From Maribacter stanieri (lineage in GTDB: Bacteria > Bacteroidota > Bacteroidia > Flavobacteriales > Flavobacteriaceae), in assembly GCF_900112245.1 (NCBI RefSeq), contig NZ_FOYX01000001.1, positions 855,856 through 919,855 on the forward strand: a stretch of DNA of 64,000 nucleotides, written 5' to 3'. The translations under genes and the position numbers were made by a program. The notes under the pieces were generated by a model. The model ran no database searches. It saw only the letters and a program-made list of their open reading frames with translations, and was not told the DNA's origin. Within the stretch, counting starts at the first letter, position 1. Each line of letters starts with the position of its first letter. Below, piece by piece: positions 48,574 to 57,533 of the stretch.

Positions 48574-48580
48574 GTAAAAT

Positions 48581-48621
48581 GAATCTTATCGACTTTAAAA
48601 CTCTTAAAGTCGATAAGATTC
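48581..48621. terminator. Bidirectional terminator with an 18-bp perfect stem
   Basis: Perfect 18-base inverted repeat (48581-48598 and 48604-48621) around the loop AACTC, 7 bp after the purD stop and 10 bp from the stop of the convergent small gene. T-rich tails follow on the plus strand only weakly; the stem length makes it a plausible shared terminator or an RNase processing site. Confidence 0.75.
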
Positions 48622-48631
48622 AACTTTATAA

Positions 48632-48853
48632 TTATAAGTATGAATGAGAAGTACTTGATTTATCTTCTACTCCTTCATCGTTATACTTCTTTAATTCAAG
48701 CATCCAATAAACGAATGCTACAGAACCAATTAACATAAATATCCAATTAAGGATATTTGCCAAAGCCCAGCTATCGGCAAAACGTAAAAAATCTAACGGT
48801 GCAAATAGAACATTTACGAACAAATCTGCAATTCCTTCAAAAAATGATTTCAT
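48632..48853 (-). CDS. Small membrane protein, DUF6341-type
   Basis: Protein of 73 residues with 'NVLFAPLDFLRFADSWALAN' leading into a membrane helix (about residues 35-52, 'ILNWIFMLIGSVAFVYWM') and a charged tail. I recall near-identical flavobacterial proteins grouped as DUF6341; some were once mislabelled uracil phosphoribosyltransferase. It shares no phosphoribosyl-transfer motif. It is convergent to purD and divergent from the DUF6427-type gene. Function unknown. Confidence 0.75.
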   Translation of the reverse strand: MKSFFEGIADLFVNVLFAPLDFLRFADSWALANILNWIFMLIGSVAFVYWMLELKKYNDEGVEDKSSTSHSYL

Positions 48854-48893
48854 CTTATTACTATATTTACCAGCAAAAATATAAAAAGCTTAG

Positions 48894-49823
48894 ATGATTT
48901 CAAGCATTTTTGAGAAAACAAAACCGGTGAATTTCATCATTCTTCTGGTTTTTTTGTTTCTATTCTACTGGTCAGTTCAATTTTATCTACTAGATTCAAC
49001 GTTTAGCGAGGTAGAATTAGTGCCTTCAATAGGTGTTTTAGCTATTCTTTTATTCAGTGTTTTTATCGTTGATTTTGTAGTTAAACGTAATAAACTAACT
49101 GGATCCAATTCTTTTGCCATTCTTTATTTTACACTACTCTTTGTAGTTTTTCCAGAAACTTTAGGCGATAACAAAGCTATCTTTACAAGTTTCTTCTTAT
49201 TGCTTGCCATGAGGCGGTTGTTAAGTATTAAATCTTTAAAAAATATAAAACTTAAAATTTTTGATGCTGGTCTTTGGATCTGTATTTCAAGTATTTTTTA
49301 TGAATGGGCACTACTTTATTTACTTTTAGTTTTTGCGGCTATTTATATTTACGAACCTAAAAACATTAGAAATTGGCTGGTAATTATATCTGTTGGGGTT
49401 TGTTTCATTTTAATACTCTATGGTATATTAATATTTTTAGATAAACCATATTTCATACAAAAGCATTATGATTTTGCTATAAATTATGATGCTATATTCC
49501 CTATAAAATGGTGGTCTAGCTTAAAAATGTCATTGTTTGCTATATTAAATATGGCACTAGCATTTTCAACATTTATACATTTAAGTAAATCTGGGGTAGG
49601 CAAGGTCATTATAATGAGATTAATAGCTTTTTCTTTTGTAATTGGACTCGTAGTTAATATTCTAGTTACTTCAGATAATAACAATGCGGTTATGATTACA
49701 TTTTTTCCTTCAGTGATTTTTATCGTAAATTATCTGGAGTCTATTAAAAAGCCTAAGTTTCTAGAACTAGTACTTATTTCTAGTATTGTTGTGCCAATTA
49801 TAGTTTTTGTAACCAAACTATAG
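48894..49823 (+). CDS. Multi-pass membrane protein, DUF6427-type
   Basis: Protein of 309 residues with about eight to ten membrane helices and few polar loops, starting 'MISSIFEKTKPVNFIILLV'. The opening 'FxKTKPxN' and the location between the small DUF6341-type gene and the DUF4254 gene match a conserved flavobacterial neighbourhood that I recall as DUF6427. No enzymatic motif found. Followed by the DUF4254 gene after 39 bp. Confidence 0.7.
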   Translation: MISSIFEKTKPVNFIILLVFLFLFYWSVQFYLLDSTFSEVELVPSIGVLAILLFSVFIVDFVVKRNKLTGSNSFAILYFTLLFVVFPETLGDNKAIFTSFFLLLAMRRLLSIKSLKNIKLKIFDAGLWICISSIFYEWALLYLLLVFAAIYIYEPKNIRNWLVIISVGVCFILILYGILIFLDKPYFIQKHYDFAINYDAIFPIKWWSSLKMSLFAILNMALAFSTFIHLSKSGVGKVIIMRLIAFSFVIGLVVNILVTSDNNNAVMITFFPSVIFIVNYLESIKKPKFLELVLISSIVVPIIVFVTKL

Positions 49824-49840
49824 GTTTCCTCTTTAAACTT

Positions 49841-49848
49841 TATCTTTG
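49841..49848 (+). promoter_or_regulatory. Candidate -7 element (TATCTTTG) before the DUF4254 gene
   Basis: Exact TAnnTTTG match ending 14 bp before the ATG at 49863. The -33 region (GGTTTCC near 49823) is a weak match. Confidence 0.4.
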
Positions 49849-49862
49849 TAAAAAAGGACTCT

Positions 49863-50465
49863 ATGTTTAGCGAATTCGCATTTAATATATTTAATACTAG
49901 TATTGAAAAATATCACATTAAAGATGATGTGTATCAAAATTTTGAAAATCCTTATTCTAAAGATGATATAGAACATCTGTTATACAGAAAGAATTGGATT
50001 GATACTGTACAATGGCATTATGAAGATATCATTAGAAATCCTGATATCAACCCTAATGATGCGTTAGTTCTTAAACGAAAGATTGATGCTAGTAATCAAG
50101 ATAGAACAGATTTGGTAGAATTTATCGATAGTTATTTTCTAAATAAATATAAGTCGGTAGAGATAAAACCGTCAGCTACTATTAATACTGAAAGTCCTGC
50201 TTGGGCAATTGATCGCCTATCTATTTTGGCATTGAAGGTTTATCATATGAAAGAGGAGGCAACTAGAGTAGATGCTTCAATGGAGCATAAAGAGAAATGT
50301 CAGGCAAAGTTGAATATTCTATTGGAACAAAAAAAAGATCTTTCCTTGGCTATCGATCAATTACTTAGCGATATTGAAAATGGTACTAAGTATATGAAGG
50401 TTTATAAGCAAATGAAGATGTATAATGATGAGGAACTAAATCCCATCCTTCGTGGCAATAAATAA
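49863..50465 (+). CDS. DUF4254 family protein
   Basis: Protein of 200 residues, predicted helical and soluble. 'NPYSKDDIEHLLYRKNWIDT' near 30, 'QWHYEDIIRNPDI' near 51, 'RKIDASNQDRTDLVE' near 72 and 'ESPAWAIDRLSILALKVYHM' near 110 are hallmarks of the DUF4254 family. Its function is not established, but it is often coupled to a family 9 glycosyltransferase, as here, where the next gene overlaps by 14 bp. A role in LPS core assembly is therefore a reasonable guess. Confidence 0.88.
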   Translation: MFSEFAFNIFNTSIEKYHIKDDVYQNFENPYSKDDIEHLLYRKNWIDTVQWHYEDIIRNPDINPNDALVLKRKIDASNQDRTDLVEFIDSYFLNKYKSVEIKPSATINTESPAWAIDRLSILALKVYHMKEEATRVDASMEHKEKCQAKLNILLEQKKDLSLAIDQLLSDIENGTKYMKVYKQMKMYNDEELNPILRGNK

Positions 50466-51504
50466 TTCTACCCACATTCTGGTTATTAGATTATCCGCTA
50501 TGGGTGATGTTGCTATGACTGTTCCTGTTATTTTAGGTGTTATAAAGAAGTATCCTCAGATTAAAATTACCGTTCTAACAAAATCATTTACAGCACCAAT
50601 ATTTGCAGATATACCAAACGTTTCTGTTTTTAAAGCTGATGTAAAAGGTAAGCACAAGGGTTTTAAGGGACTTTGGAGGCTCTATCGTGAATTGAAATCA
50701 CTTGATGCTGATGTTGTTGCAGATTTACACAATGTATTGCGTAGTACTATCCTAAAACAGTTTTTCAGATTTTCATCAATTCCATTTATTCAAATTGATA
50801 AAGGAAGAGCTGAAAAGAAAGAATTGATTAATCCTAATAGGGTTTCACTACAACCACTTACATCTACTTTTGAACGTTATGCAGATGTATTTAATAAGTT
50901 AGGATATCCAATTGCTACTAATGAAATGGGGTTTCTATCTTCTAAACCTATTCCTGAAACGTTATTTGATTTAAATGTTACTAAGGGAATGATGCTAATC
51001 GGAATTGCCCCTTTTGCCGCGTTTCAGGGTAAAATGTATCCGTTGCCATTAATGGAAAAGGTGATAAAAATCTTGAATAATACTGATAAGTATAATATTG
51101 TTTTGTTTGGAGGTGGGAAAAAGGAAATAGAAGTACTTAATACGTGGGAACAGCAATATAATAATTGCCACAAAGCAGCGGGAATATTATCATTTTCTGA
51201 TGAACTTAATTTAATTTCAAACTTAAAACTGATGTTGGCAATGGATAGTGGTAACGCCCATTTAGCGGCTATGTACGGAGTGCCAACCTTAACTATTTGG
51301 GGAATTACCCACCCCTATGCCGGTTTTTACCCCTTTAGTCAACCTAAAGAGAATGCGCTACTATCCGATAGAAATAAATATCCTGCGATACCTACATCCA
51401 TTTACGGCAATAAATATCCTGAGGGTTATGAAAATGTCATGGAAACCATTTCACCAGAAACTGTTGTTGCAAAAGTAATAGAGGTTTTAAATAGTAATAT
51501 TTAA
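50452..51504 (+). CDS. Family 9 glycosyltransferase (heptosyltransferase-like)
   Basis: Protein of 350 residues of the GT9/ADP-heptose:LPS heptosyltransferase group. 'VIRLSAMGDVAMTVPVI' near residue 11 and 'LAMDSGNAHLAAMYGVPTLTIWG' (Asp/Ser/Gly-Asn-x-H key residues near 262) are the family signatures. It adds a sugar to the LPS core; the donor is unknown. The start is GTG at 50452, within the DUF4254 gene end; the next ATG lies inside the conserved first motif. Its stop overlaps the tetR stop by 4 bp on the opposite strand. Confidence 0.9.
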   Translation: MAINNSTHILVIRLSAMGDVAMTVPVILGVIKKYPQIKITVLTKSFTAPIFADIPNVSVFKADVKGKHKGFKGLWRLYRELKSLDADVVADLHNVLRSTILKQFFRFSSIPFIQIDKGRAEKKELINPNRVSLQPLTSTFERYADVFNKLGYPIATNEMGFLSSKPIPETLFDLNVTKGMMLIGIAPFAAFQGKMYPLPLMEKVIKILNNTDKYNIVLFGGGKKEIEVLNTWEQQYNNCHKAAGILSFSDELNLISNLKLMLAMDSGNAHLAAMYGVPTLTIWGITHPYAGFYPFSQPKENALLSDRNKYPAIPTSIYGNKYPEGYENVMETISPETVVAKVIEVLNSNI

Positions 51505-52115
51505 GATATAACTTTTGATTCTATACTCTTAAAGTACTGACGCAACTGAGACATAAATCGATATTTTTTAGCTGATGGTGCTGCACTTGTCATTAAAGTT
51601 CTTACTCCAAAATAAGAGCTCATTAAAAAAGTAGCTGCTGCTTCGCAATCTACATGACGATCTAAATACCCATTGAACTTTCCTTTTTGTAATGCCGTAA
51701 CCAGATTTACTTCCCAAACAGTAACAATTTCGTTTAAGTGACGCATGATTACCTCATTCTTGCCATTAAATTCAGTTAAGAAGTTACTAAGAATACAACC
51801 ATAATCAAGTTCATTATGAACTGCGGTTTCCATAGCATCGTCAAAACATTTTGTTATCAAGGTTAGTGGATTATCGTGACCTTCAATAGGTTCTATTAAA
51901 GTGCTGTAAATTTTACGTGCCAATAAATTTTGAATGATCTGTATGAAAAAGTCTTCTTTAGAATCAAAATGATAATAAAATGCACCTTTAGATAATTCTA
52001 GTTTTTTTAGAATATCATCTACACTGGTATCGTAATACCCTTTGGCATAAAACAATTCTAATCCGGTAGTCTGTAAACGTTGCATGGTTGCCATGCGTTT
52101 TAGGCTCTTGTTCAT
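51501..52115 (-). CDS. TetR/AcrR family transcriptional regulator
   Basis: Protein of 204 residues. The N-terminal HTH region shows the TetR pattern: 'ATMQRLQTTGLELFYAKGYY' then 'TSVDDILKKLELSKGAFYYHF' (key residues K-G-x-F/Y-Y-H-F, about 40-52). The C-terminal ligand domain is unlike any I can name. The upstream DNA holds a perfect palindrome and a second operator-like repeat, so it probably represses itself and may control the divergent pyrophosphatase/VTC cassette. The first 46 codons and the promoter exist a second time at 58245-58494. ATG at 52115. Confidence 0.92.
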   Translation of the reverse strand: MNKSLKRMATMQRLQTTGLELFYAKGYYDTSVDDILKKLELSKGAFYYHFDSKEDFFIQIIQNLLARKIYSTLIEPIEGHDNPLTLITKCFDDAMETAVHNELDYGCILSNFLTEFNGKNEVIMRHLNEIVTVWEVNLVTALQKGKFNGYLDRHVDCEAAATFLMSSYFGVRTLMTSAAPSAKKYRFMSQLRQYFKSIESKVIS

Positions 52116-52224
52116 AATATTGAGATTGGGGTAAATCCGACCATATGGTCTGTATATAGAACTTCCGATTTATAATAAGCTTTAATATTTCTAGACTAGA
52201 TGCATTTTTTTTCGATAAACGTAC
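51991..52224. repeat. Direct repeat, left copy (tetR 5' end plus promoter)
   Basis: 234 bp, aligned without gaps to 58261-58494 with only two differences (52001 G against A, 52128 G against T). It holds the first part of tetR and about 110 bp upstream of its ATG. Beyond 52224 the two copies fall to about half identity for 36 bp, then match again in the sequence ACAAACTAA..GGTCAGTT at the same spacing (offset 6270 throughout). Confidence 0.97.
52139..52150. promoter_or_regulatory. Candidate TetR operator, palindrome GACCATATGGTC
   Basis: Perfect 12-bp inverted repeat 23 bp before the tetR ATG, a position that would block its promoter. Repeated exactly in the right copy (58409-58420). Confidence 0.5.
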
Positions 52225-52263
52225 ATTTTATAGGTGTTTAACATCCTTTTTACACTACTTAAC

Positions 52264-52281
52264 AAACTAAGTGGTCAGTTT
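52264..52281. promoter_or_regulatory. Second operator-like palindrome AAACTAAGTGGTCAGTTT
   Basis: Arms AAACT and AGTTT are exact inverses around an 8-bp centre containing GGTC, the same core as in the first palindrome. It is conserved in the right copy (58534-58551, AAACTAAACGGTCAGTTA) although the flanks are diverged, which suggests that it is under selection. Confidence 0.45.
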
Positions 52282-52623
52282 GAGAATAGGTTTTTAATAA
52301 ATTGTTTTTTTAAAATTAAGCCTTGATCAATTGTTGATGAGCATATTTTTTCACCCTTCAACATTTATTACTTTTTATGGCTTTAAACAATTTTACTTAG
52401 GCGGGTTTGTATTATTTAAGTTCAATTAAGAAAAATTAAAACATTTCACTTGAAGTAAAACACTTTTCTTAATTTCACTTTTTTCAAGAGATATTATGTG
52501 TTACTTAGTTTTATAAGATTTTGTATTTCAGAGAATCATAATGGGTGAATTATGTATTAAGTAATCTTTAGATTTTAATGTAGTTGTTTTGTTATTAAAT
52601 TTTAGTTTAAAAAATTTTATTTT

Positions 52624-53316
52624 ATGAAGAGAAAACTCTTAGTATTTGTTTTAGTCGCTGTTTTGTTTTTAATGAATGCCTGTCTTCAACAAAGTCAAAA
52701 TAGGAAATTAGACACTTCAACGTATAAAATAAAAACAGAAATAGATACAGTAAATTTATTAACAGATGTTTCTCCCATTTTTGAAGATGGTGATGTAAAC
52801 GCAATAATTGAAATTCCTGCTGGAACAGTGGATAAATGGGAACTTAATAAATCAAATGGAAAAATAGAATGGGAATTAGTTGACGATAAACCGCGGATAG
52901 TTGAATATTTAGGATATCCAGGTAATTATGGAATGATTCCAAGAACCTTACTTTCAAAGGAGAATGGAGGTGATGGAGACCCCCTTGATATTATTGTTTT
53001 AGGGTCTAGCATTGAAAGAGCAAGTATTGTTAAGTGTAAGATAATTGGTGTATTGTATTTGTTAGATAGGGGAGAAAAAGATGATAAATTAATAGCAATA
53101 GCGGAAAATTCAACATTTTATAAGGTCAATAATATTGCTGAATTGGATGAAAAATATAACGGTATTACAGAAATTATAGAATTATGGTTTTCTAATTATA
53201 AAGGTCCAAATAAAATGATTTCAAATGGGTTTGGAGAAAAAAATAATGCCCTTGATATTTTGAAAATTGCAATAAATGAATATCAACTAAATAAGAATAA
53301 AGTTATTAAGAAGTAG
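52624..53316 (+). CDS. Exported lipoprotein form of family I inorganic pyrophosphatase
   Basis: Protein of 230 residues. It starts with a lipoprotein signal (MKRKLLVFVLVAVLFLMNAC, Cys20 as lipid site). The rest is a family I soluble pyrophosphatase: 'IIEIPAGTVDKWELNKSNGK' near 57, 'YPGNYGMIPRTL' near 97, the metal signature 'DGDPLDIIVL' near 116, and 'DRGEKDDKLIAIA' near 148. These are the main substrate and Mg-binding acidic residues, and they look intact. Family I enzymes are normally cytoplasmic; this one would sit in the periplasm or at the outer membrane. It is first in the cassette before DUF4956, CotH and VTC genes, though 490 bp separate it from the next gene. Confidence 0.88.
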   Translation: MKRKLLVFVLVAVLFLMNACLQQSQNRKLDTSTYKIKTEIDTVNLLTDVSPIFEDGDVNAIIEIPAGTVDKWELNKSNGKIEWELVDDKPRIVEYLGYPGNYGMIPRTLLSKENGGDGDPLDIIVLGSSIERASIVKCKIIGVLYLLDRGEKDDKLIAIAENSTFYKVNNIAELDEKYNGITEIIELWFSNYKGPNKMISNGFGEKNNALDILKIAINEYQLNKNKVIKK

Positions 53317-53806
53317 TTTTGAGTTACCAATCTTTTAGAATGTCAGTTTTTTTTGAATTGATTTTAAAAAAGTATGAAAAGTTATATTATCTCGGCATCA
53401 ATAGCTTATTTAAAAAAAATAATTACTTCGCTAGGTGTATATTTAGATTATTAAACATAAGCTGTTTCAAATGGAAAAATCGGGAATACTTTTAAATTTG
53501 TTTAACCAAATAATTTTTATACAGAAGTTTGTCTTGGATTTTTTATAAGTATACTAAAAAATAAGTTTTATTTATTCAGAGATTTGGATAATTAAAAAAG
53601 TTTTAATGCTAGTAACAAGAATATGACTAGATGCCCAAGTTTCACCCTTGGATAAATTTTCATTCTTAGGTTTTAGAGGTTTAATGTTAAACCAATTTAT
53701 AGGCTTTATGAAACAAGTCGACCTTGCACTTTGTAAATATATTCTTTCAAAACCATTAGTAAGTATTAACTTTGTAAATTAACTAACAACCAGATTCTAT
53801 ACAATT
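53317..53806. other. Intergenic stretch after the pyrophosphatase gene (490 bp)
   Basis: AT-rich; no open frame, hairpin or RNA gene that I can support, apart from a candidate -7 element at its right end (53767-53774). Confidence 0.5.
53767..53774 (+). promoter_or_regulatory. Candidate -7 element (TAACTTTG) for the DUF4956-CotH-VTC genes
   Basis: Exact TAnnTTTG match, 32 bp before the ATG at 53807, with CTTTC at about 53744 near the -33 distance. It would make these three genes an operon of their own. Confidence 0.5.
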
Positions 53807-54484
53807 ATGAATGAATTACTCAGTCAATTTGAATTAAACTCCCAAGAAAATTTTTCAATTCTCACTTTTTTATTAAATATTATAATTGCGATTATTCTAC
53901 TTTTTATCCTTTCTAAATTATATGTAAAATACGGAAATTCTATTTCTAATAGAGAACAATTATCACGTGTTTTTATATTAGTTGGTGTAACCACCTTTAT
54001 TATTATATCAATTGTAAAATCTTCCTTAGCCCTTTCGTTGGGTTTGGTAGGGGCTTTGTCCATAGTTCGTTTTAGAACCGCTATAAAGGAACCTGAAGAA
54101 TTGGGCTTTTTCTTTATTTCAATAGCTGTAGGTCTTGGAATGGGGGCTAATCAATTTTTACCAACATTTACTGGTTTTGTATTACTTGCTTTAGTTATAG
54201 TTTTAATGAAAAAAAATAAATTAAGTGATTCTATTTCTCAAAATTTAATTTTAAGCTTATCTACAACAGACAAAAACGGAAATGAAATTATAGATGAAAT
54301 TAGCTCAGTTTTGTCTATGCATACTACACAGCTAGAAATGAAAAGACTTAATATTACCAAAGAAAATTTTGATGTTAATTTTTTAATTAATCTGTCAAAT
54401 TTAGAAGGATTACAAGTTATAGCAAAAGAACTAAAAAATTTAGATGCGGATATTAATATTACTTTTATTGATAGTGGCATTTAA
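53807..54484 (+). CDS. DUF4956 family membrane protein
   Basis: Protein of 225 residues. Four membrane helices (about residues 20-38, 50-66, 72-90 region and 105-130) precede a soluble C-terminal domain (about 140-225) that looks like a small alpha/beta, ferredoxin-like fold. The segment 'LALSLGLVGALSIVRFRTAIKEPEEL' (residues about 72-97; key Gly-Ala-Leu-Ser-Ile-Val-Arg-Phe-Arg) is the DUF4956 signature. These proteins often stand beside VTC and CotH genes, as here. Function unknown; a membrane scaffold or channel for the VTC enzyme is a guess. Confidence 0.87.
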   Translation: MNELLSQFELNSQENFSILTFLLNIIIAIILLFILSKLYVKYGNSISNREQLSRVFILVGVTTFIIISIVKSSLALSLGLVGALSIVRFRTAIKEPEELGFFFISIAVGLGMGANQFLPTFTGFVLLALVIVLMKKNKLSDSISQNLILSLSTTDKNGNEIIDEISSVLSMHTTQLEMKRLNITKENFDVNFLINLSNLEGLQVIAKELKNLDADINITFIDSGI

Positions 54485-54542
54485 ATATGAGAGAAAAATT
54501 AATGTCTTTCTACTTCCCTTATATAAATTTTAAAAAATTGCT

Positions 54543-57533
54543 ATGAGAATACAAAATAATAGAAAATCTTTCAAATTTGCTATTCCATTATTACTCCTTA
54601 TCCCATTAATTCTCTTTTCCTTACAATTAGCTTTTAATAAAGAAAAGGTAACGAAAAAGACTGAAAACAATGTAAGTGATTTTATGTCTCCTACTGTTTT
54701 AAAAGACGCATTCAGCATAAATAAGATTATAGTTAATGACATAAATAATATTCATAAAGATTCAATCTGTTCCATACATCTCATCAATGAATTTGGTAGA
54801 ACCAATTTATATTATGTATATAACGCGCCACTGACATCAAGACAATTAGGTGATAAATTTTTTCTACATATTTATCTAAAAGATAATAAGGAATGGGCAA
54901 AATCTGGGAAAGGTAAATTTATCAATTTGGATTTTTATACCAAACCTGTGGAAACAACTATAAACGGGAAGACTTATTTTGTATTCAAAAGATTATTTGA
55001 ACATAAATTAATGACACTTGATAATATAGATTATATAAACACTGGGCGTTTCAAAAAAGGAATTTCCGGAAGGTCATATGGTTTGAGTAAACTTAAAATT
55101 AACAATATTCCATTATCAAATAGATTAAATAATCTAGAAAACATCGTATTAACATTAAAGGAGAAAGATTATGACAAATTAAGCGACAAAAGAAAATCTG
55201 CATTAGAAATAGGGATTTTAACTTCCGAAGATAGTGATTTTGTTAAAGCTACTATTTCCTCTAAACACATTGGTAGATTAAAATCTGAATTGCGTTTAAA
55301 AGGAGATTGGACAGATCATTTAACTGATTCTGTCAAATGGTCGTTTAAAGTTAAATTGGAAGATGAGAATACTTTTTTTGGAATGCGAAAATTCTCTATT
55401 CAGCAACCAAAGGCACGAAACTATGTGTGGGAGTGGTTATTTAATAAATCAATGAAGGATAATGATTTAGTTGGCTTGCGATATGATTTTATAAATGTTG
55501 ATTTGAAAATAGCAAAAAAGAATACTACGGTCAATAAAATCATGGGTATAATGGCAATTGAAGAATCCTTTGATAAGTATTTAATTGAAAACAACAAAAG
55601 AAGAGAAGGTATAATTTTAAATTTTGATGAATCTTTATTGTGGGCAGATAGAAGTAAACAAAGAGAGTTAAATTTACCTAGTTCTACTATAGATTCAGAT
55701 TTGTCTTTAATCGATAATGCTCCTATCTCTGTTTTTAATGAGTCAAAAGTACTTTCTTCCCCAATTTTAAGAAAACAATTTAATATTGCAAAAAATTTAT
55801 TGAATGGTTTGAGAAAAGGAGAATTGAAAATTTCAGAGGTGTTTGATCTTGATAAGCTAACTTTCTATGTTGCTTTGTCAAATTTGTTTGGAGGTCATCA
55901 TGGTTTAATTTGGCATAACTTAAGAATATATTATAACCCTGTTACAAATAAATTGGAACCAGTATCTTATGACTCTAATTCTGGAACTAAAATAGATTAT
56001 ATAAGAAATTATATTTTTTATGAAAATGATGACCTATATAAACAGAAATTAGTAGAAAAGTTAGAGTTGGTTAGCAGTAGTGAATTTATTAACAATTTAC
56101 TTAATTCAAATTATAATGAGTTAAATTCATTAATAGTTAATCTAAACACTGAATTTGACATTAATTTTGATAGGTCTATACTAGAGCATAACAGCAACTT
56201 TATTAAAAAGCAGATTCACCCCTCAGATGCTGTGATCACGCATCTATACAATCACACTTCAAATGAGATGGTGTTAAGGGTTTATAATATTTCTAATTAT
56301 CCAATTACCATCAATTCCTTAAAAACATTTAAAGGAACAATTCTCTCAAATCAAATTCAAAATAGTATTATTTTGCCAGATGAGAAGAAAATTGTTTCAA
56401 TTCCATTGAAGAGTTCTTTTATAAATGCTTTTGTTTCTAAAAAGAATAAAAAAGGAGAATTTCGTTACCCAAAGGATGTTAGTAAAATACATTTGGATTT
56501 TAATATTCTTGGTTCAAAACATAATGACTTCGTAAATATAATACCATATAAGGAAGAGGATGCTGATTTTGTAAAAAAGTATAATCAATTTTCGGACTTA
56601 AGTTTATTTGAATTTATCACTGTTAATGAAAATGAAAAAAATATAGTATTTAAATCGGGTACTTATAAAACAAATAAAATAATTCGTATTCCTTCTGGGT
56701 ATACCGTTCAAATTGAGAAAGGCTTTAGTTTAGATTTGTCAAATAAAGCTTCATTATTATCTTATTCCCCTATGATTTGCAAAGGAACCAAGACTGATCC
56801 TATTACATTTAAATCTTCGGACGGTACAGGGAATGGGATTTTTGTTTCCAATTGTGACCAAATTTCTATTTTAGATTTTTGTCATTTTAGCAATCTTTCT
56901 AACCCAAATGTTATGGATTGGAGCCTATCTGGAGCAGTAAATTTTAATGAAGCGAATGTTCGAATTACAAACTCAACTTTTGAAAATAATAGGTGTGAGG
57001 ATGGATTGAATATTATAAGATCAGATTTCTATTTAGGGTCGGTCAATTTTAAGAATACCTTTTCTGATGCCTTTGACGGTGATTTTGTTACAGGAAAACT
57101 AGAAAACTGTTCTTTTTTAAATAGTGGGAATGATGGTATTGATGTTTCAGGTTCTTCATTGGAAATTAAGAATGTAGTCGTTACAAATGCTTCTGATAAA
57201 GCCATAAGTATTGGAGAAGGTAGTAAATTGACTGGAGGACAAGTGAAAATTGTAGGTGGGGAAATTGGAGTGGTGAGTAAAGATTTGTCAATTATAGAAC
57301 TTGATAACGTGAATATCACAGATTCAAAATTAGCGATTTCTAGCTTTCAAAAGAAAAGTGAATATGGACCTGGCACTATCAGTCTTACTAATTTAACTTT
57401 AATTGATAATACGTTAGATCATTTAATTGAAGAAAATTCTGAATTAAGCATAGAGGGTAAATTAGTAGAAACCAAATCTTCTAAAGTAATTGATAAAATG
57501 TATGGCAACGAGTATGGAAAAAGTAGTAAGTAA
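54543..57533 (+). CDS. CotH-kinase-family protein with C-terminal right-handed beta-helix
   Basis: Protein of 996 residues. One membrane helix at about 13-31 anchors it, so the rest is periplasmic or extracellular. The CotH-like domain covers about 190-500: 'SELRLKGDWTDH' near 238, 'FSIQQPKARNYVWEWLFNK' near 276, 'FGGHHGLIWHNLRIYYNP' near 445 and 'EPVSYDSNSG' near 470. CotH proteins are atypical protein kinases of spore coats and secretion systems. The C-terminal third (about 690-985) is a parallel beta-helix with repeated 'xxIxxSxFxNN' and 'NDGIDVSGS' steps, a fold often used for glycan or surface contact. The 3' end overlaps the VTC gene. The CotH residues for catalysis were not checked one by one. 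Confidence 0.87.
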   Translation: MRIQNNRKSFKFAIPLLLLIPLILFSLQLAFNKEKVTKKTENNVSDFMSPTVLKDAFSINKIIVNDINNIHKDSICSIHLINEFGRTNLYYVYNAPLTSRQLGDKFFLHIYLKDNKEWAKSGKGKFINLDFYTKPVETTINGKTYFVFKRLFEHKLMTLDNIDYINTGRFKKGISGRSYGLSKLKINNIPLSNRLNNLENIVLTLKEKDYDKLSDKRKSALEIGILTSEDSDFVKATISSKHIGRLKSELRLKGDWTDHLTDSVKWSFKVKLEDENTFFGMRKFSIQQPKARNYVWEWLFNKSMKDNDLVGLRYDFINVDLKIAKKNTTVNKIMGIMAIEESFDKYLIENNKRREGIILNFDESLLWADRSKQRELNLPSSTIDSDLSLIDNAPISVFNESKVLSSPILRKQFNIAKNLLNGLRKGELKISEVFDLDKLTFYVALSNLFGGHHGLIWHNLRIYYNPVTNKLEPVSYDSNSGTKIDYIRNYIFYENDDLYKQKLVEKLELVSSSEFINNLLNSNYNELNSLIVNLNTEFDINFDRSILEHNSNFIKKQIHPSDAVITHLYNHTSNEMVLRVYNISNYPITINSLKTFKGTILSNQIQNSIILPDEKKIVSIPLKSSFINAFVSKKNKKGEFRYPKDVSKIHLDFNILGSKHNDFVNIIPYKEEDADFVKKYNQFSDLSLFEFITVNENEKNIVFKSGTYKTNKIIRIPSGYTVQIEKGFSLDLSNKASLLSYSPMICKGTKTDPITFKSSDGTGNGIFVSNCDQISILDFCHFSNLSNPNVMDWSLSGAVNFNEANVRITNSTFENNRCEDGLNIIRSDFYLGSVNFKNTFSDAFDGDFVTGKLENCSFLNSGNDGIDVSGSSLEIKNVVVTNASDKAISIGEGSKLTGGQVKIVGGEIGVVSKDLSIIELDNVNITDSKLAISSFQKKSEYGPGTISLTNLTLIDNTLDHLIEENSELSIEGKLVETKSSKVIDKMYGNEYGKSSK

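Larger units (their letters stand above)
52116..52623. other. Divergent intergenic stretch between tetR and the pyrophosphatase gene (508 bp)
   Basis: Contains the tetR promoter side with two candidate operators (52139-52150 and 52264-52281), part of the left direct repeat, and then about 340 bp of AT-rich DNA before the pyrophosphatase ATG. I cannot point to a TAnnTTTG element for the cassette. Confidence 0.55.

Noticed and set aside
48632-48853. Uracil phosphoribosyltransferase, a label sometimes given to this small protein
   Set aside because: Only 73 residues with a membrane helix and no PRPP-binding motif.
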